The position numbers and the translations under genes were made by a program. The notes beneath the pieces are model-generated. The model made no database searches. It saw nothing but the letters and a program-made list of their open reading frames with translations, and had not been told where the DNA came from. Below, piece after piece: positions 44,310-57,219 of a DNA stretch of 64,000 bases. The DNA comes from Pisaster brevispinus. Taxonomy: Eukaryota; Echinodermata; Asteroidea; Forcipulatida; Asteriidae. How positions within the stretch are numbered: position 1 is the first letter of the stretch; each line of letters starts with the position of its first letter. The stretch covers positions 14,441,091 through 14,505,090 of the forward strand of contig JAMKCF010000002.1 in the NCBI GenBank assembly GCA_023634235.1. The letters run 5' to 3'.

Positions 44310-45822
44310 CATTGCTCTTTTTTTTCTTCTTTTCTTTTTTTCTTCAAGTCTAGACATCCTGATTTGTTGAGAGGCATGGTTCAGCATTTGATTTATTTGA
44401 AAGAGTGAATGTTCAGCAAGGTAGAGAAGTGTCCAAACAATGTCTTGAATCCTAACTTGTCAATTTGTTGCTTCAGTAATGGAGTATTTGACCTGATGAT
44501 ACAGGTTGGATCTGTACAAAGATAACAGGTCTCCTGTTACTCCTGTTGGAGTTTGAAACATTTGGTCACCCAGCATTTTTTTTAAAAAGTTTCTCATCGA
44601 AACAAGTTATGCGCGCGTTGCACTGGCCAAGAGGAGTCAGAAACTTGTTTGTCTGAGTTCATTTTATGGCTTTTAAAAAAAAATCAATCATTATTAACAG
44701 CAGATGGCCACATACAGAGTCACGAAAATCATAAAGAAAGCCAGATTTCTGACTCCTTTCATCAATGCAACGAGAGTCACTCTGGGATTGTCCGATTTTT
44801 GTCGGACATGATGGAGAGTTTCTCTGGATGTTTACCCGTATTAGGGATGGTTTGTTTATCTGTTTGATGTTCCTCAGCACCACATGGGCGTTCAGGAATG
44901 AAGTGCCTTTTTTCACATGCTTACAAAAATGATAGCGATGGCTCAGCTTGTTTAGATGGGGCACTTCAAGATGTGTTTGTTTGGCGTTAAAACTGGCACC
45001 TGCATTTACAAGCTCCTGGTATCGTTTTTTTTTTCCTCTTCTCAAAAACTTGTTGTTTGTTGGTGTTTAACGGGATCTCATTTTAGTGACAGTTTAAGTG
45101 AGCCAGCTCGGAGTCCTTATCTGAAGGGCTTGTTTTTCTTGTACATAAAAGTTAAGTGTCAACTCATTAAACGTGACAGTGATTTAAACTGGGTTGTTGT
45201 GCCGTGATGGGCAATCGGCACTGTCCATGAAGCACTGTCCATGAAGGTGGGCGATGCACAGGGGTAGTGAGCCACAAGCCAAGACCCTACTTTAAAGTGC
45301 TTTGCACCTGTGTTGGTTTGCAGTGAACAGTACACCTCTAGGAAAACTGTTGCCTTTTGTTTTGTCCCCCCGGATGCCTTCATTGTATAGAAAGGGGGGG
45401 AGACAAAGGAAAGAGTTCTAATAGAGAGGGGCTGATGGGAATGGAAAATACAAAGAACTCCAGCGATGTGTCAATGTGTATGAATACATGATGAATATGT
45501 CGTGGGAACACTTCTGAATGGCAAGATTGATCAGTGTGTCTATTTACTGGGAGAGGAGAATCATTTTGATAAGGGGGGTCCTTCCCCTTAACTGGCCCCG
45601 GAAAAAAAAAAAGAAGTAGAACAGTGTCATAAGGGGGTACAACCACACTCCTCTCGAACAAGCAAACCCCCTTCACAATCTTGTTGCTGTTAAAACTCCC
45701 CCCATAGCATTGCTATTCTCTTTTCTGTAACCTCGTCTGATTTTAATCCGTCCTTTCAAACGCTGGCAGTTGGAAGATCAGCAACAAAAGGCAAAGCGTT
45801 GCAAGTCGTTCCCTTCAAATAT

Positions 45823-45848
45823 ATGAATATATATATATATATATGTAT
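45823..45848 (+). repeat. (AT)n microsatellite
   Basis: About ten AT units around 45830. Confidence 0.9.
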
Positions 45849-46689
45849 GTACATAAAAGGCTGTGCACTGGTCTTTTTTTTTTTTTTTTAACGCTTCTGT
45901 CTCGACGTGCAGTTTTGGAAGGATATTCAGAGTGGTTGTGATCATAAGATTCTTTGATGTCGCTGGTGAATAGGGGTTTGGTGTCAGACTGTGTTTTTGT
46001 TGGGAGACTTTTGGGCAGGTTGGCTGGGCGGCATATCTTATAATAGTTGCAGGTATTAAGTTTCCTATTCAGTTGAGGATGTGAAAAGAGAGAGGTGGCC
46101 GAATAGAATGCGCAGACACTGGGCCCATGCATGACGCCATTTTTTTCTCTTCCTCTTCTTGTTCTTGGGGTACCCGGTCAAATCAAACTCGAAACAACCT
46201 CGGATGTCAGACTTAAGTCCATAAGTCATGAAAAGGGAAGAGAAGTATTTAGGTGACAATTTTTCTCAGGAATTGGAAAATGTTGCTTTTGAAGAGTACT
46301 TGTACTGTTATTGATCATGTTGAACGTTCAGGCTCAGTGGCGATAGAAAGACCCTGGTGAACTTGAAGTTTTATCACGAACAAAAAAAAGTCTGTATTTA
46401 AAAAAAGAAAAGAAAAAAAAAAGCACGTCGTTTGTGAAACATACTGGTTGAACGTGCGGAGTAAGTTACTGTAAACAATGTGTCAAAACGGCAGGTAACG
46501 TATTGCATTCTTACGAGTGGTGGTAGACCGTGACAACGAGATATGAGAATCATCACGGCCTTGTCATGCTCAGTTGAGTGCAACATCGTCATATTTGTAT
46601 CCCTTTTCTTTTTTTTATTTCACAATGGGCAACATTAATGTTCCCACTAGCTTGACTCTACATCAGTGTAAGATTTTTCGGTGCATTAT

Positions 46690-47052
46690 AGAGACTATGT
46701 TTGGCGCTTCGGGCATAAAAGGCATTCCCTTTGAAATGAATAAGGTTGGAAAGATCATTTCAAAAGTAGAAGATGACGATCCCCACAGATGTACGTCGGA
46801 ATTGTGTGGTTTTCCTTTTTACTTCGAGGACAAACACGGTCCGCCATTTTGTAGAAACCAAATTTTTGACTCCACAAAATGGCGGACCGTGTTAGTTCAC
46901 GAAGTAAAAGGAAAACCACACGATTCCGAGGCATATTTGTGTGGATCATTGTCTTCTACTTTAAAAAAAAAAATCTTTCCAAGCACATTTATTTAATAAC
47001 AAACGCGTTTACAGCCCAAAGCACCCAATCGGAAGGCGACGTGTCCCTTTAA
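46690..47052. mobile_element. Long fold-back MITE (about 350 bp), sea-star-like family
   Basis: The element is an inverted repeat over most of its length. The centre has ACACGGTCCGCCATTTTGT (46834-46852) against its exact complement (46874-46892). Outward, 'gtgtggttttccttttactt', 'agtagaaga(tga)cgatcc' and 'ttggaaagat' pair with their counterparts, as does the less exact 'ggcgcttcgggc' with 'gcccaaagcac'. The right end closes with GACGTGTCCCTTTAA. It resembles an abundant echinoderm MITE I recall, which is memory rather than a search. The ORF spanning it is an artefact of the hairpin. Confidence 0.85.
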
Positions 47053-50000
47053 TCCCCTTTCTTTATCCTCACTGCCTGTTAAACTCCTCCTTTGCCCATG
47101 TTCTTTTTGATTCCAAGTCCAGTGGCATTTTCCATCTGTAATCCCCTGCCTCCTTGATCCCCACCTCTGATGAGAGGTGCTAGGAAGTCCCCCACTTCCC
47201 CATCCCCTCATTCCTTTTGACTCCAAAGTCCGTTTTTTCTTCAAGGATGCCTCACGCAAGCTCTGTTCTTAATCTCCCCCCCCCCCCCGCCTCTCCCAAG
47301 GTTCTCTATACCAAGGTTCTTGAAAAGTCCCCCCCCCCATCCCTCCCTCTCTTGCCGACCCCAAGTCCAAAGACCCCCCCCCCCTGCCTTTCCCACATGT
47401 ATCTGCTATTAGCACACATAGGCTCAGCAGTTTTGTAGCGCACCTAATCTCATTTCCTACTCCAGTTTAAGATCTTGGTAGAGTTGAAGTCGAGTTTCCT
47501 CGTCGACAGATCAGGGTAACGTTTCTGGCTCTTGTTCAGTAAGCCTCACATGTACTGGTCAAATGAAGCAGTTCCTGTCCTCAAAGTGCTTTTCCTACGA
47601 CTGTCTATAGAGTGTGCCTGGCCTTGTAACCCAAAGTGTAAATTTTCTTAATCATTGAGAATTCTGTTCTGTTTCCCTACGGGAATTAGAGATTATTTTT
47701 TTAAAGCTTTTCCTCTAACGGATCAACGACAGGTTTAATAAAAACAGAACATATTAATAATAATAAAAAAGGTCTGATGTCCTTAATATTTATCATTCCG
47801 TCTTTGGGGGGTGGGTTAAAGTGGCCTTTTTGGGTGAAATTATTATTGTGTACATGTTGAAATTGTTGTGGCAGCTGTGTGGAAAAAGAGGGGGATGTTT
47901 GTGACCAGGACACTTAGTATCATTTTTTGCCCCCGCCCTCCATCTCTGTTCATACCCAAGTGCCGAGTCAATTTCAATGCTTTGAAAACCACCTTTTTAA
48001 AAAATCTACTTGGATTGCCCCATTACCATGAAAAGAGAAACCCTGAACTAAAGCCCTTTCCATGTTACTGGGCCAATCCCCAGGAAATGAAAAACCCCGG
48101 GAAACTTCTGGGGGAGTTTTAGCCCCGCTGCCGACCCCATGTTCCTTTCACACTCGATGCAACTTCCCTGGGTAGACTGAATACACAGGCATGCTAACCC
48201 TCGGGGTGTAATCTCGTACCCTGCTACCAAAGCGGGGGGTAACTGTTTCCTTGGGAAATGGCTGGCTTCTCAGGAGTTACCCAGGACTCTGAGCAGTTCA
48301 AGTGTGGAAAGGTCAACCGATATTTCCTGGGAATTTCCTGGGGAATTTGTCTGGTGTGAAAGGAGTTTAAGAATAATATGACAAAGGTTCACCTTTCAAT
48401 CAAAGTCCAGACTCCAGAAACGTGCTGACATTGAGCAATTTGATATTCCAGTCAACAAAGTTCATCTAAGCCCCTGCCTACAAAAAAAAAAAAAAAAATT
48501 ATAAAAGAAGATTTTTTAAAGAAGAAATAAATAAATAAAATAACAAGTGGCGTTCGTGCTGGCACGGCCACCCAAAAAACAACACATAAATGGTGAGGCA
48601 ACGAACAAAGGTCAAAAAAAGATGGTGGACACAAAAGGGAAAATGTTTCCAAATCAGGCTCGGAGGTAGCGGTTTGTTCTATCCTACCCGATGGTTCACT
48701 TTCACCTTATGTTGACACAGTGAGTCGTTACTTTCTGCCTCGTAATAAAGCAACTTTTTTTTTTCCCCACAACTGTTGACGTTACCCCCTTTAGCACTTT
48801 TTGTTTGCCGAGCTGTAGGAACGGTGAGACTCTGGGTAGAACTCGACCAGCGTGTCAAGTTATATGAGAAATTAGATTTTTGAGCAATTTAAAAGTTTCC
48901 TTATCTTCTTGTGTAGTTGTAACATTAAATTCAAAGAATTGTTTACATCGCTGATTCCTGTAGGCTGAGGTGGAGGGGGGGGGGGGACATTTTTCTGTAT
49001 TAAATCATAAATATTAAGAAATCATTTCACAACTCAGACTTTGATAATTATTTTTTCTGGATAGGCTTATGAAAAGTATAAGAGTGGTGAGCTTGTGAAT
49101 TGTCAGAAAAAAAGTTTGTTGTCAGATTTTAATTTGATGTGTTCTCAAAATCTCAAACATTTGTCAAAGCCGCCTACTCTTATAACCATTTTATGAACTA
49201 CAGTGTTTTGTTTTGTGGAATACAGTGAACAAAATGTCTTGGTGTTAGACAAAACCTTGGTTAGTTATTTACCGAGTGTAATTTATGAGTTTTGGTGAAG
49301 TCCGTGGGGGACACCCGATCAAGATGCAGCCGGCCAAATCCTTGCCCATGGTCTTCTCAGTTACAAAGAGGGTCTTGTCTGAGCTCAAGATGTTTTCAAG
49401 AGAAGGCGGGTAAAGTTACGCTTTGTTTCCATAATTTCCTGATGATATTTGTTTGTTTGTTTTATGGCTGGCACCATCTGCTGGACTTATGCAATCATAT
49501 TTCTGGGGAACAGCTGTTTATAATCATCGCTAGACAAATATTTCAGTGTTGGATCCGTGGGGCCAACAGTCTTGGGATGGTTAGGGTAAGGGGAGACTGG
49601 TGTTGCTTAACACCGAGTGGCCGTATTTCATCCGGAATCCCTTAAATGTTCATCCGGATGTCACACTGCAGCTACTCTGTGGCTGTTCTTGTCACCAGGG
49701 TACCCCTGCCAAGCCCAGGAGAGACGTAGAGAGTTCAGCAGGGACAAATATTTGCAATCTGTGGCCCCTGTTGAACGCCACCTGCCATCTGTGCTCTAGT
49801 GATTTGGACTTTCGGATGTTTCCGGAAGCCCCTCAGGATCGAGCCTGGATAATCTAATTGCACTACGGGGTAAGAGGCAACAGGTAGCTGATCTGCAGTT
49901 GGGGGAGGGTCGCCTACTGGGGCCCACTGCGAACAGGTGTCTCTATCTTGCTCTCTCGGTCCAATGGAAAAACTTCGGAAGGATTCGGGAAGATGTGAAG

Positions 50001-50601
50001 TGTGGAGATTAGCCCGAGATCTCAGCCTAAAGTCTCCCCTGCGATCATCGGGGAGTTTGGGGAGTTGGCCTCGCTAACAATCTATCCACGGCTGTGGAAA
50101 CGAGTTTGAACTGGCTGACAGCAGTGGCATTTGGCTGTGGGGTTCTCAGAGGCCCTTGAACAGGGGCTCTGGGGTCACCCCCGGGGGATAGACCCATGCA
50201 TTTCCAAATCAATCATTTAGCACTGATAGGTAGTGTTTTGGGCAAATATTTATAGGTACAGGGGGAGCCAGGGATTTTTTTTTTGGGGGGGGTAGGGGAG
50301 TGTGGGGAGTCTGCACTGCCTTTTTAGCTTTCAGCAACAGATGGTTGGGGTTTGGAAGGGGGGGAAAGAATTGCTGGGGAAGTCTGCTTTATGGACTCTG
50401 AGTACATATGCTGCTCAGATTTCTGAATCCCAACCTGCTGGAGAAGAAGAAGTATGGAGCGTCAAGTTTGTATTCCTTGTGCAAGACTTTTGTATATTGG
50501 TAAAGGACATTCCTTGAAATGAACTTGACGGAATTAGACATCTGTGTCTGATATGACATCTTCACCTTTTACTCGCAGTGTGTTTATGTATTGAATGTAT
50601 T

Positions 50602-50630
50602 AATTTATTTATTTATTTATTTATTTAAAG
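50602..50630 (+). repeat. (ATTT)n microsatellite
   Basis: About seven ATTT units. Confidence 0.9.
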
Positions 50631-50683
50631 TGTGGGATTGTTTTGAGAGATTTTCTTCTTCAAAGACCACGCTGACAAAAAAA

Positions 50684-50765
50684 CTACTGAAGAGAATCTG
50701 AGCATACTGATCGAAAACATCCAGGTTGTCACCACCGCTGGTTCTTTTCACAGAACCAACCACAC
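50684..50765 (+). repeat. Dispersed repeat with a histone-stem-loop-like hairpin, copy 2
   Basis: It has 'ctgaagagaatctgagcat', 'actgatcgaaaacat', 'gtcaccaccgctgg', then the hairpin TGGTTCTTTTCACAGAACCA (50739-50758), a 7-bp stem with a 6-base loop, then 'accaca'. It is the same element as 43765-43860. There is no histone gene nearby. Confidence 0.7.
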
Positions 50766-52851
50766 CTCATAAGATTCATGTACATGGCGTTAGATAGGTG
50801 GCTCTCCAATTTCTATAGTTCACTGTCTTTGACTTAATGCGCACTGTGATCAGACCTTGACCTTAGGACCCTTCAGCCGTTAACTCAAATGTTGTGGGAA
50901 CAAACATTTAAATACATCCGACCTTTTATAAGAATAATCGTTCCAGTTGAAAACTTGCCAGTGGTATTTGAATGACCACGGGGTGCCAGACAGTAGTCCT
51001 ACCAGACAGTGCTATCAGTCTGCCAGATCATTTTTATTCACTCCCAGCATTCATACACAAATATTTTCAAATTATCGTCAATTGTCAGAAAGAGGTTCTT
51101 TTTTTTTGTCCCCCTCCCTTTTTCTTTTTGATATGAGCAATCTCTCAATTACTGAGTTTTAACACCCGAGTGAGCAGAGTGTATAAAAAGGTGTGTCTGG
51201 TTTGATTTGGTTGTCTGTTTTTCACGACCAGCACCCAGTCCTTTGCTGTATTCAATAGACACGTCATGACCATATTCAACATCGCTAGATTTCCAATTAC
51301 CAGCCACTGTTCAAAAGAGGTATTTTTTTTCTTGATGCCCCAGGGGCTCTGTTGTTATTTTTTCCTGTTTTTTTTTTCTTTTTCCTTTTTTCTTTTCTGA
51401 TTCCCATTCTTTGATATCAACAGTTTGGATCATTGTTCTGTCCAAATCGGATCTAGAGCATTGGATTTGTGAAGTACCGCTTCTGCGCCGAAGGCAGTTT
51501 TTTTCTCTATAGTCTTGTGACTTTTCTTTTCTTAGTCTTCATTCCTCCCCCCCCCCCTGACTCTAGATAATATCTTTATTTTTGATTGCTTGTTTGAGGA
51601 CATTGACAATTGATTCCCAAACTATTTATGATTCCCATAGAGCAAACAGAATCCAGTGTCCTTAAAAAAAAAAAACTTTTAAAGAACCCTGTCCGCTCAA
51701 AATGTTTTTTGTTTTTTTAAACTGCCAAAATAATCGCGATTCAGGACATTACACACCATGATCTGTTACCGAGGAAGGTTGTGACCTTTGAGCTTTTCTT
51801 TACTAACTTGAGTTGACTTCTGTTCTGTATCGTCATTGGCAGAATTTCACTTTTTTTTGGGAGCTCCCCCCCCCCCCAGCTACCATTAAAATGTTGCTCA
51901 GGACTCCTAATACAAAAAGACATTTCTGGAAAGTCAACTTTTATATACGGTCCAAAATGAAGTGAAGAAAATTCAATTATAGGCATTAGTAAGACCTTTA
52001 GTGGTTCCAAAGTGTTGTTATTTTGGGGGGCCGCCAATTTTTTTTCCCTGATACATGACAGATTCTTTTTAGCCCGACAGATTACATTTTCATCCCAAAC
52101 CTCCGTCTACCAGCACCACTCTATTCATCGGCCCCTGAAAAAAAAAAAAAAAAAAAAAAGGCTGTCGTTTGAGCTTCACTCAGACGGAAATAACGCGCAA
52201 ACCCTTTTCCATGTCAATTTAATTCTTTCAAAGTTCTGTTCAATATACTCTGGTGGCCAGATTAGTCAAGACAAGAGGGGAACAATCTTAAGAATAGAGA
52301 GCTGTCCCTACTCTTGTGTCTCCTCAAAAAGTTCATTGCTGTTTGTTCCTTTTTTTTTTTTTTTTTCTGAGGGGGGGGGGATAGTTTTTTTGTGCGAGGA
52401 TAAACAGCTGCAAGCTTGGAATTTACCGGTAGCCATTGTGTCAATGTGATAGAGCGAGTAGGGTCTATTATACCATTGGTCGATAGAGAAACACCAGGGG
52501 CTATGGTGTTTTTAATTGAAAAGAAGACAATGAAGGGGTAGAGGGGCGCACAAGGATGACCTGACGTGAACTTCAGTGGTGGGTAATTTTTTTTCCCTTG
52601 CTGTTGTCATCGGGGGTAAGAATCGAACTAGTCTATGAAAAATACATTAAGATGGCCTCATCAAGACCTTCCGGGGGTTTTTCAATGATATCATTGTTAT
52701 CGCTTGGGAGTCTACTACAGATGTTGTTTTCTGGTGTCGGGAGGAAGGTTGTTAAGGGGGGGGGGGTGACTTAACTTGCTGTATACTGAAGAGAGCTCTA
52801 GGTGATGTTGACAGGCCTTTTTTTAAAAAGTTAGTTTAGGGTAAATGCCCT

Positions 52852-52877
52852 CTCTCTCTCTCTCGAGAGAGAGAGAG
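52852..52877. repeat. 26-bp perfect palindrome (CT)n/(GA)n
   Basis: CTCTCTCTCTCTC is joined directly to GAGAGAGAGAGAG, giving a perfect inverted repeat with no spacer. It can form a cruciform and presents GAGA-type sites in both directions. Confidence 0.95.
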
Positions 52878-53159
52878 TTGAAACAGGACAGTTGTTTTTT
52901 GTCATCGGTTTGGTGTTGAGGAGTGAAAGAAACAGAATTGCTTGTCAAGCCAAATGTGGAAATGTTCTGATGAGATGTCCTTTCGGTGGCTTTTTTGTAG
53001 TATCGGTAATGGTGTATGTAGAGGATTGAAAGTTTACTACGTCCGGTGCTGCATCAAAACCTTTTTTTTTGTAAGATCATCTTTCACAAGCCTGTTGTTG
53101 AAACTTCAAAACTACAGATTAAAAAAAACAATTGTTTTTTTATTAAACAAAATGTTTTA

Positions 53160-53370
53160 GGCCCCAAAATTCATGGTTCCACTTACCATGGAATTCTGCG
53201 CTTACGATCACCGTACTTCGCTTACAGGGTAAGCACCGAATTGCTATGCTAGAAGTGTAAGCGAAAAATTGCCTTGCAGTGTAGAGTTAGGCATGCGCAT
53301 CATAAGCAAAAAGAATTCTTGCGAACGTGTGAAATGTGCTTATGCTAAGTGCAGATTTTTTTCTGCCACC
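53160..53370. mobile_element. Hairpin MITE, related subfamily (GGCCC... CGCTTACGG type)
   Basis: It starts GGCCCCAAAATTCATGGTTCC and contains 'gaattctgcgcttacgatca', 'cttcgcttacagggtaagca', 'gtaagcgaaaaattgcc', 'aggcatgcgcatcataagca' and 'gtgcttatgctaagtgcaga'. The far end is worn. The alternating gcttac/gtaagc words suit a multi-stem hairpin. Not coding. Confidence 0.65.
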
Positions 53371-53659
53371 AGAAGCAAATGATTTTCCTCATTGATCAGT
53401 TGCATTAGGTGTATTAATTTTTGCCAGTGCTGGGCGACATTCATTTCTTGTGGAGGTTTGTTTCTTGTCTTGTCATCCCACTAGAGGGAGAGAGAGGCAA
53501 AAAAAGAAGCTGTGAAATTCCTTTAGGAATGCCAAAAAATTACCTTTCTCTGGAGTCGGAACCGAAGGAAAAAGACACCCTTTTTTCCACCACTAAAAAC
53601 TCTACAAACCAGTCTGTCACAATACACTACCACAACAAGCCCCCCTCCCCCTCTAGTCG

Positions 53660-53684
53660 AAAAAAAAAAAAAAAAAAAAAAAAA
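53660..53684 (+). repeat. 25-nt poly-A
   Basis: Plain A homopolymer; no retroposon body recognised upstream. Confidence 0.9.
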
Positions 53685-55489
53685 CCCACACCATGTTCAT
53701 CAACTGTATCCAACCGGAAAAAAGCAAAGAACAAAATAGATTTAATGTATACTGTTTTCTTTACACCCAGTTCTCTTTTTTTTTTTTGGTGTCCCCCTTT
53801 TCTTTTTTTGTCATCAAAAGCTGTGCTAATCTCAATCAAACATTGACAAATAGCTGATTTCCATGTCAATTCATTTGTCCCAATAGGCCTTTTTTCAAGA
53901 GGGGCGTTGGGATGTATATATGTTTCCAACACCCACATGGCCCAGTTTTTTTTTTTTCTTCTCTCCCTCTCTCTCTTTCTCTCTGTCCCTTCTTTTATTA
54001 TTGTATCCCTGGACAATTAATTAAGAGAGTATTAGCTGCGGAGGGGTACCCCTAAGGGCTGGCGGCCATATGTGTGTTCGCGCTTAAGACTCCAACTGAG
54101 AAGGGCTTGTATGCTTTGGTCGCGGTTCCATTTCCAGTCTGTGGACTGTGTTGTGTTTTTTTTTCTTTCTCTTCTTTTTCTTTGCATCTTTTAAAGAGTA
54201 GTTACCCATGGAAAGTGTCGCAGGCTGTAGCTATTTTAACAGGTGATCCATGCGCTGCTGGCAACGTGCCAGAGTTTTTTGGGGGGGACTCGTGTTTGTT
54301 GACGTGTCTGTTAATCAAGCTGTGCTGCGGCCATCTTTGTCGGGTTCCCTCTGTTGCCGTAATTGTTTTTTGATTAGTGACACACCAAAGGAGCCCGACT
54401 ATTTGAAATTCTAGCCTCGGACTGGCGGCATTGGGTTTGTCTCGTCCATGAAAAGTGGCTGTTTTGTGAGGAGAGTCGGTTGTTTGTTTCTCAGAGGGTT
54501 TGGGTGGAAGAAGAATTCTTGAAAGTAAAGAGAAGATGTGTGGATGCGAGTGAATTTGTTTAACTGTAAAGAAATAAGGGCAAGTTCAAGGAAACCTTTT
54601 AAACGGTTGTATGTAAAGTTGATGAAGGATACCCACATACAACCTGTATGTGATGTCCAGATGTACCAAGAATTCTTCAATAGATCTAGACTAACAGCAG
54701 TCAAATTGTGCTGACTCACTTCAGATCTAAATTCTTGTCGATGATGTTTTTTTCTTTCTTTTGCAATTGTGGCAATGTGCAGCAATTTGAAGCTGATTGT
54801 ATTAGTAGTGTCAGTAACAATATAGGCCCAAAGAAATTAAAATATTGAGAAAAAAACCTTCAAGATATCCCCCCCCCCCTCCCCCCCTTCTCGAGAACAA
54901 TCTAGTAATCACTGATTAATTAGTCCCTCTGGATTAGGAAGAGCCCGACCCCAGCAACATCACTGGCTCTCTGTACTTTGCGAGCTGTATGGTGCAACGT
55001 GCACATCACAGCTTCTTGAATGCAAGCGTAGCTGGAGGCCTGCCGGGGCCCCTGCCGCTGATCGGTCCAGCCAAGCGGAAAAGATATGTGTTACATTATT
55101 ACACACCCAGTGCCAGCCTGGAAGGCTTTCCAGCTGTAGCTGGTCCCACAATGGTTCCCCTCCGTCCCTCCTCCTTGCCGACCTGGGCTCGTTTTTTTCT
55201 CTCTATCCAGAGTTTCTTCTATGATTACATGACCACCAGCCATTAACAGACGTCAAACACGAACCGTGTTGATAAGCAGGAACTTATATGCAGCACCTTC
55301 TGTGCTATCACAGACCTCATCTCCCCGACAACAGTTCTTGTTTTTGTGTGTGTGGGTTTTTTTTTTTTACGAGCCCAATTTTAACCGCATCGTTCCGATT
55401 GTGGTACTGTATCAAAAAGACATACTAAATTAATTTGAAATTTATTTTTTCTTTTGGAGGGGGGCTTGTGAGTTATGAAAAGAGACATT

Positions 55490-55760
55490 ATGTTTGGTTG
55501 ATTGAATCTAATTTAATTTTGCCAACAAACTGATTTGGGATTAATCTCGTATTGTGCTGCAAGTATCGGAGGGGGTTTTCCATTCATTCTTACAAGATTA
55601 GGGTCAGTGGTTTGTCCAATTTAATCAACTTTGGATTGAATAGTTACAACTAATCTGTGGTGGATGTCAAGAGAACCAGCTTAGGATAATTGGAAGGTAC
55701 TATGCTAATTAAGGTGAGACTGGTATACCCCCATTCTTACCATTCTTCGCAGAAAGAAGG
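55490..55760. promoter_or_regulatory. Candidate enhancer with ATTA/TAAT cores
   Basis: It holds CTAATTTAATTTTGCC, GGGATTAATCTCG (paired/bicoid-like), CCAATTTAATCAAC and GCTAATTAAGG in complex DNA flanked by simple sequence. Call based on texture. Confidence 0.3.
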
Positions 55761-55858
55761 TGTTGTTGTCATCACCCAAGTGGTTTAAGTGGTTTAGGAC
55801 CATTAATAGCCTCATTGGGACAAGAAAGGTCCAATCGGGACAAAAGTGTTTCCCAATT

Positions 55859-55993
55859 GGGATAGTATATCCTAATCAGGGCAGAGTACCCATTTGGGAT
55901 AGTTCATCCAGTTGGGGTAGTTTGTCTAATTGGGATAGTTTGTCCAATTCGGATAGTTTGTTCAAACGAGATAGTTTATCCAATTGGGATAGT
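55859..55993 (+). repeat. 18-bp tandem repeat, about seven units
   Basis: GGGATAGTTTGTCCAATT-type units start at 55859, 55878, 55896, 55914, 55932, 55950, 55968 and 55986. The period is exactly 18 in the later part. It keeps one + frame open (hexapeptide L-S-N-W-D-S), but no gene context is visible. Confidence 0.9.
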
Positions 55994-56877
55994 AGTTAAG
56001 ACATCCAGCCCGATGGGCCTGACTGTAGCAGCACATGCCATTACAACCCAAGGTATCCTGAAGGGGGGACAATCATAATATTCTCTTTGGGTTCTGATCA
56101 GGTCACAGGTATATATCCCAAATAACAGATAAAAAACCCTTAAAAACAATTATTCTTTAGTAGGACCATCCTCTTTTCTTACCCCATTTTACTCTAAAAA
56201 GTTTGGCGCTGAGCTTCTTTGGTTGTGGGTATAGAAAACAGGAGTAGAATTCAACTTTTGAAATGGCAGTATCATTTCCGAAGGGCAAGGTAATTTTCAT
56301 TTTTTTGCAAAGGACCTTGCCATTGGAGGGGGCACCAAGGCCTGAGACCAGGGGCAGCTGAGGCCACAACCCCTGTTGACTCCGTTCATTTCCCGATGGC
56401 TCCAGTATTGAAGTGAATGTTTTTTTTAATAGTGGTTTTCAAGTCGTGAAAGTTTGATTTGTACATGACCTAGTTCCGACAAAACATGTACTTTCCCCCC
56501 AGCAGTGGAAATAATGTTGAGTAGTTACAAATTGTATATTCCACTCGGACAAAATGAGCAATGTATAAAATATTAGATTAATTATGCAACAACAACCACA
56601 TGTACTTGTCAAGATTATCGCTGATTAGGAAGCGGTTTCTGTAGTGAAATGAGTCAACTTCAAGGTGTTCAGTTCAATGTGAAACCAAACACACGTCCAA
56701 ATTAAATCGAGGTAAGAGGAAGCCCCCTTGATGTCTTGATCAGGTAATTAGTCTTGCGCGGTCTCCGCGTTATTAAAAATGTATGACTGTCGCTGGGTTA
56801 AAAAAAGGCACTCTTGTTCCATCCGTCCGTTTCAACAGTCTCCATTCAACCCTTCTTTTTCGACTGCGATATTATTG

Positions 56878-56900
56878 AAAAAAAAAAAAAAAAAAAAAAA
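56878..56900 (+). repeat. 23-nt poly-A
   Basis: A homopolymer without a recognisable retroposon body. Confidence 0.9.
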
Positions 56901-57194
56901 GATGACAAAAAGAGTGAAGGAGTGAGAGGGGGAAACAAAATATGCACAAAACAAAAAAATCAATGATGAACTGGAAGGTGATTGGGTTGGATGTTCTATT
57001 GATCGTGGCAAGACACATCGATGTAAAACACACCCCCCCCCCTCCCCTCTCTCCCCCGAAAGTACAGGACACTACTATCTATGCAGTTAAGGAACCTTTT
57101 GTGCTGCCTGGCAATTTTTTTTAATTAAAGACCCATCATTAAAATTTAACGTTTCGGTTATGGCATATGGAACCAGTCGCCGATTTCATTAGGG

Positions 57195-57219
57195 AAAAAA
57201 AAAAAAAAAAAAAAAAAAA
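57195..57219 (+). repeat. 25-nt poly-A
   Basis: A homopolymer followed by CTGTGTGTGTC; no body recognised upstream. Confidence 0.9.

Noticed and set aside
46574..46996. 140-codon + strand ORF
   Set aside because: It lies across the fold-back MITE and mirrors its hairpin; an artefact of the repeat.
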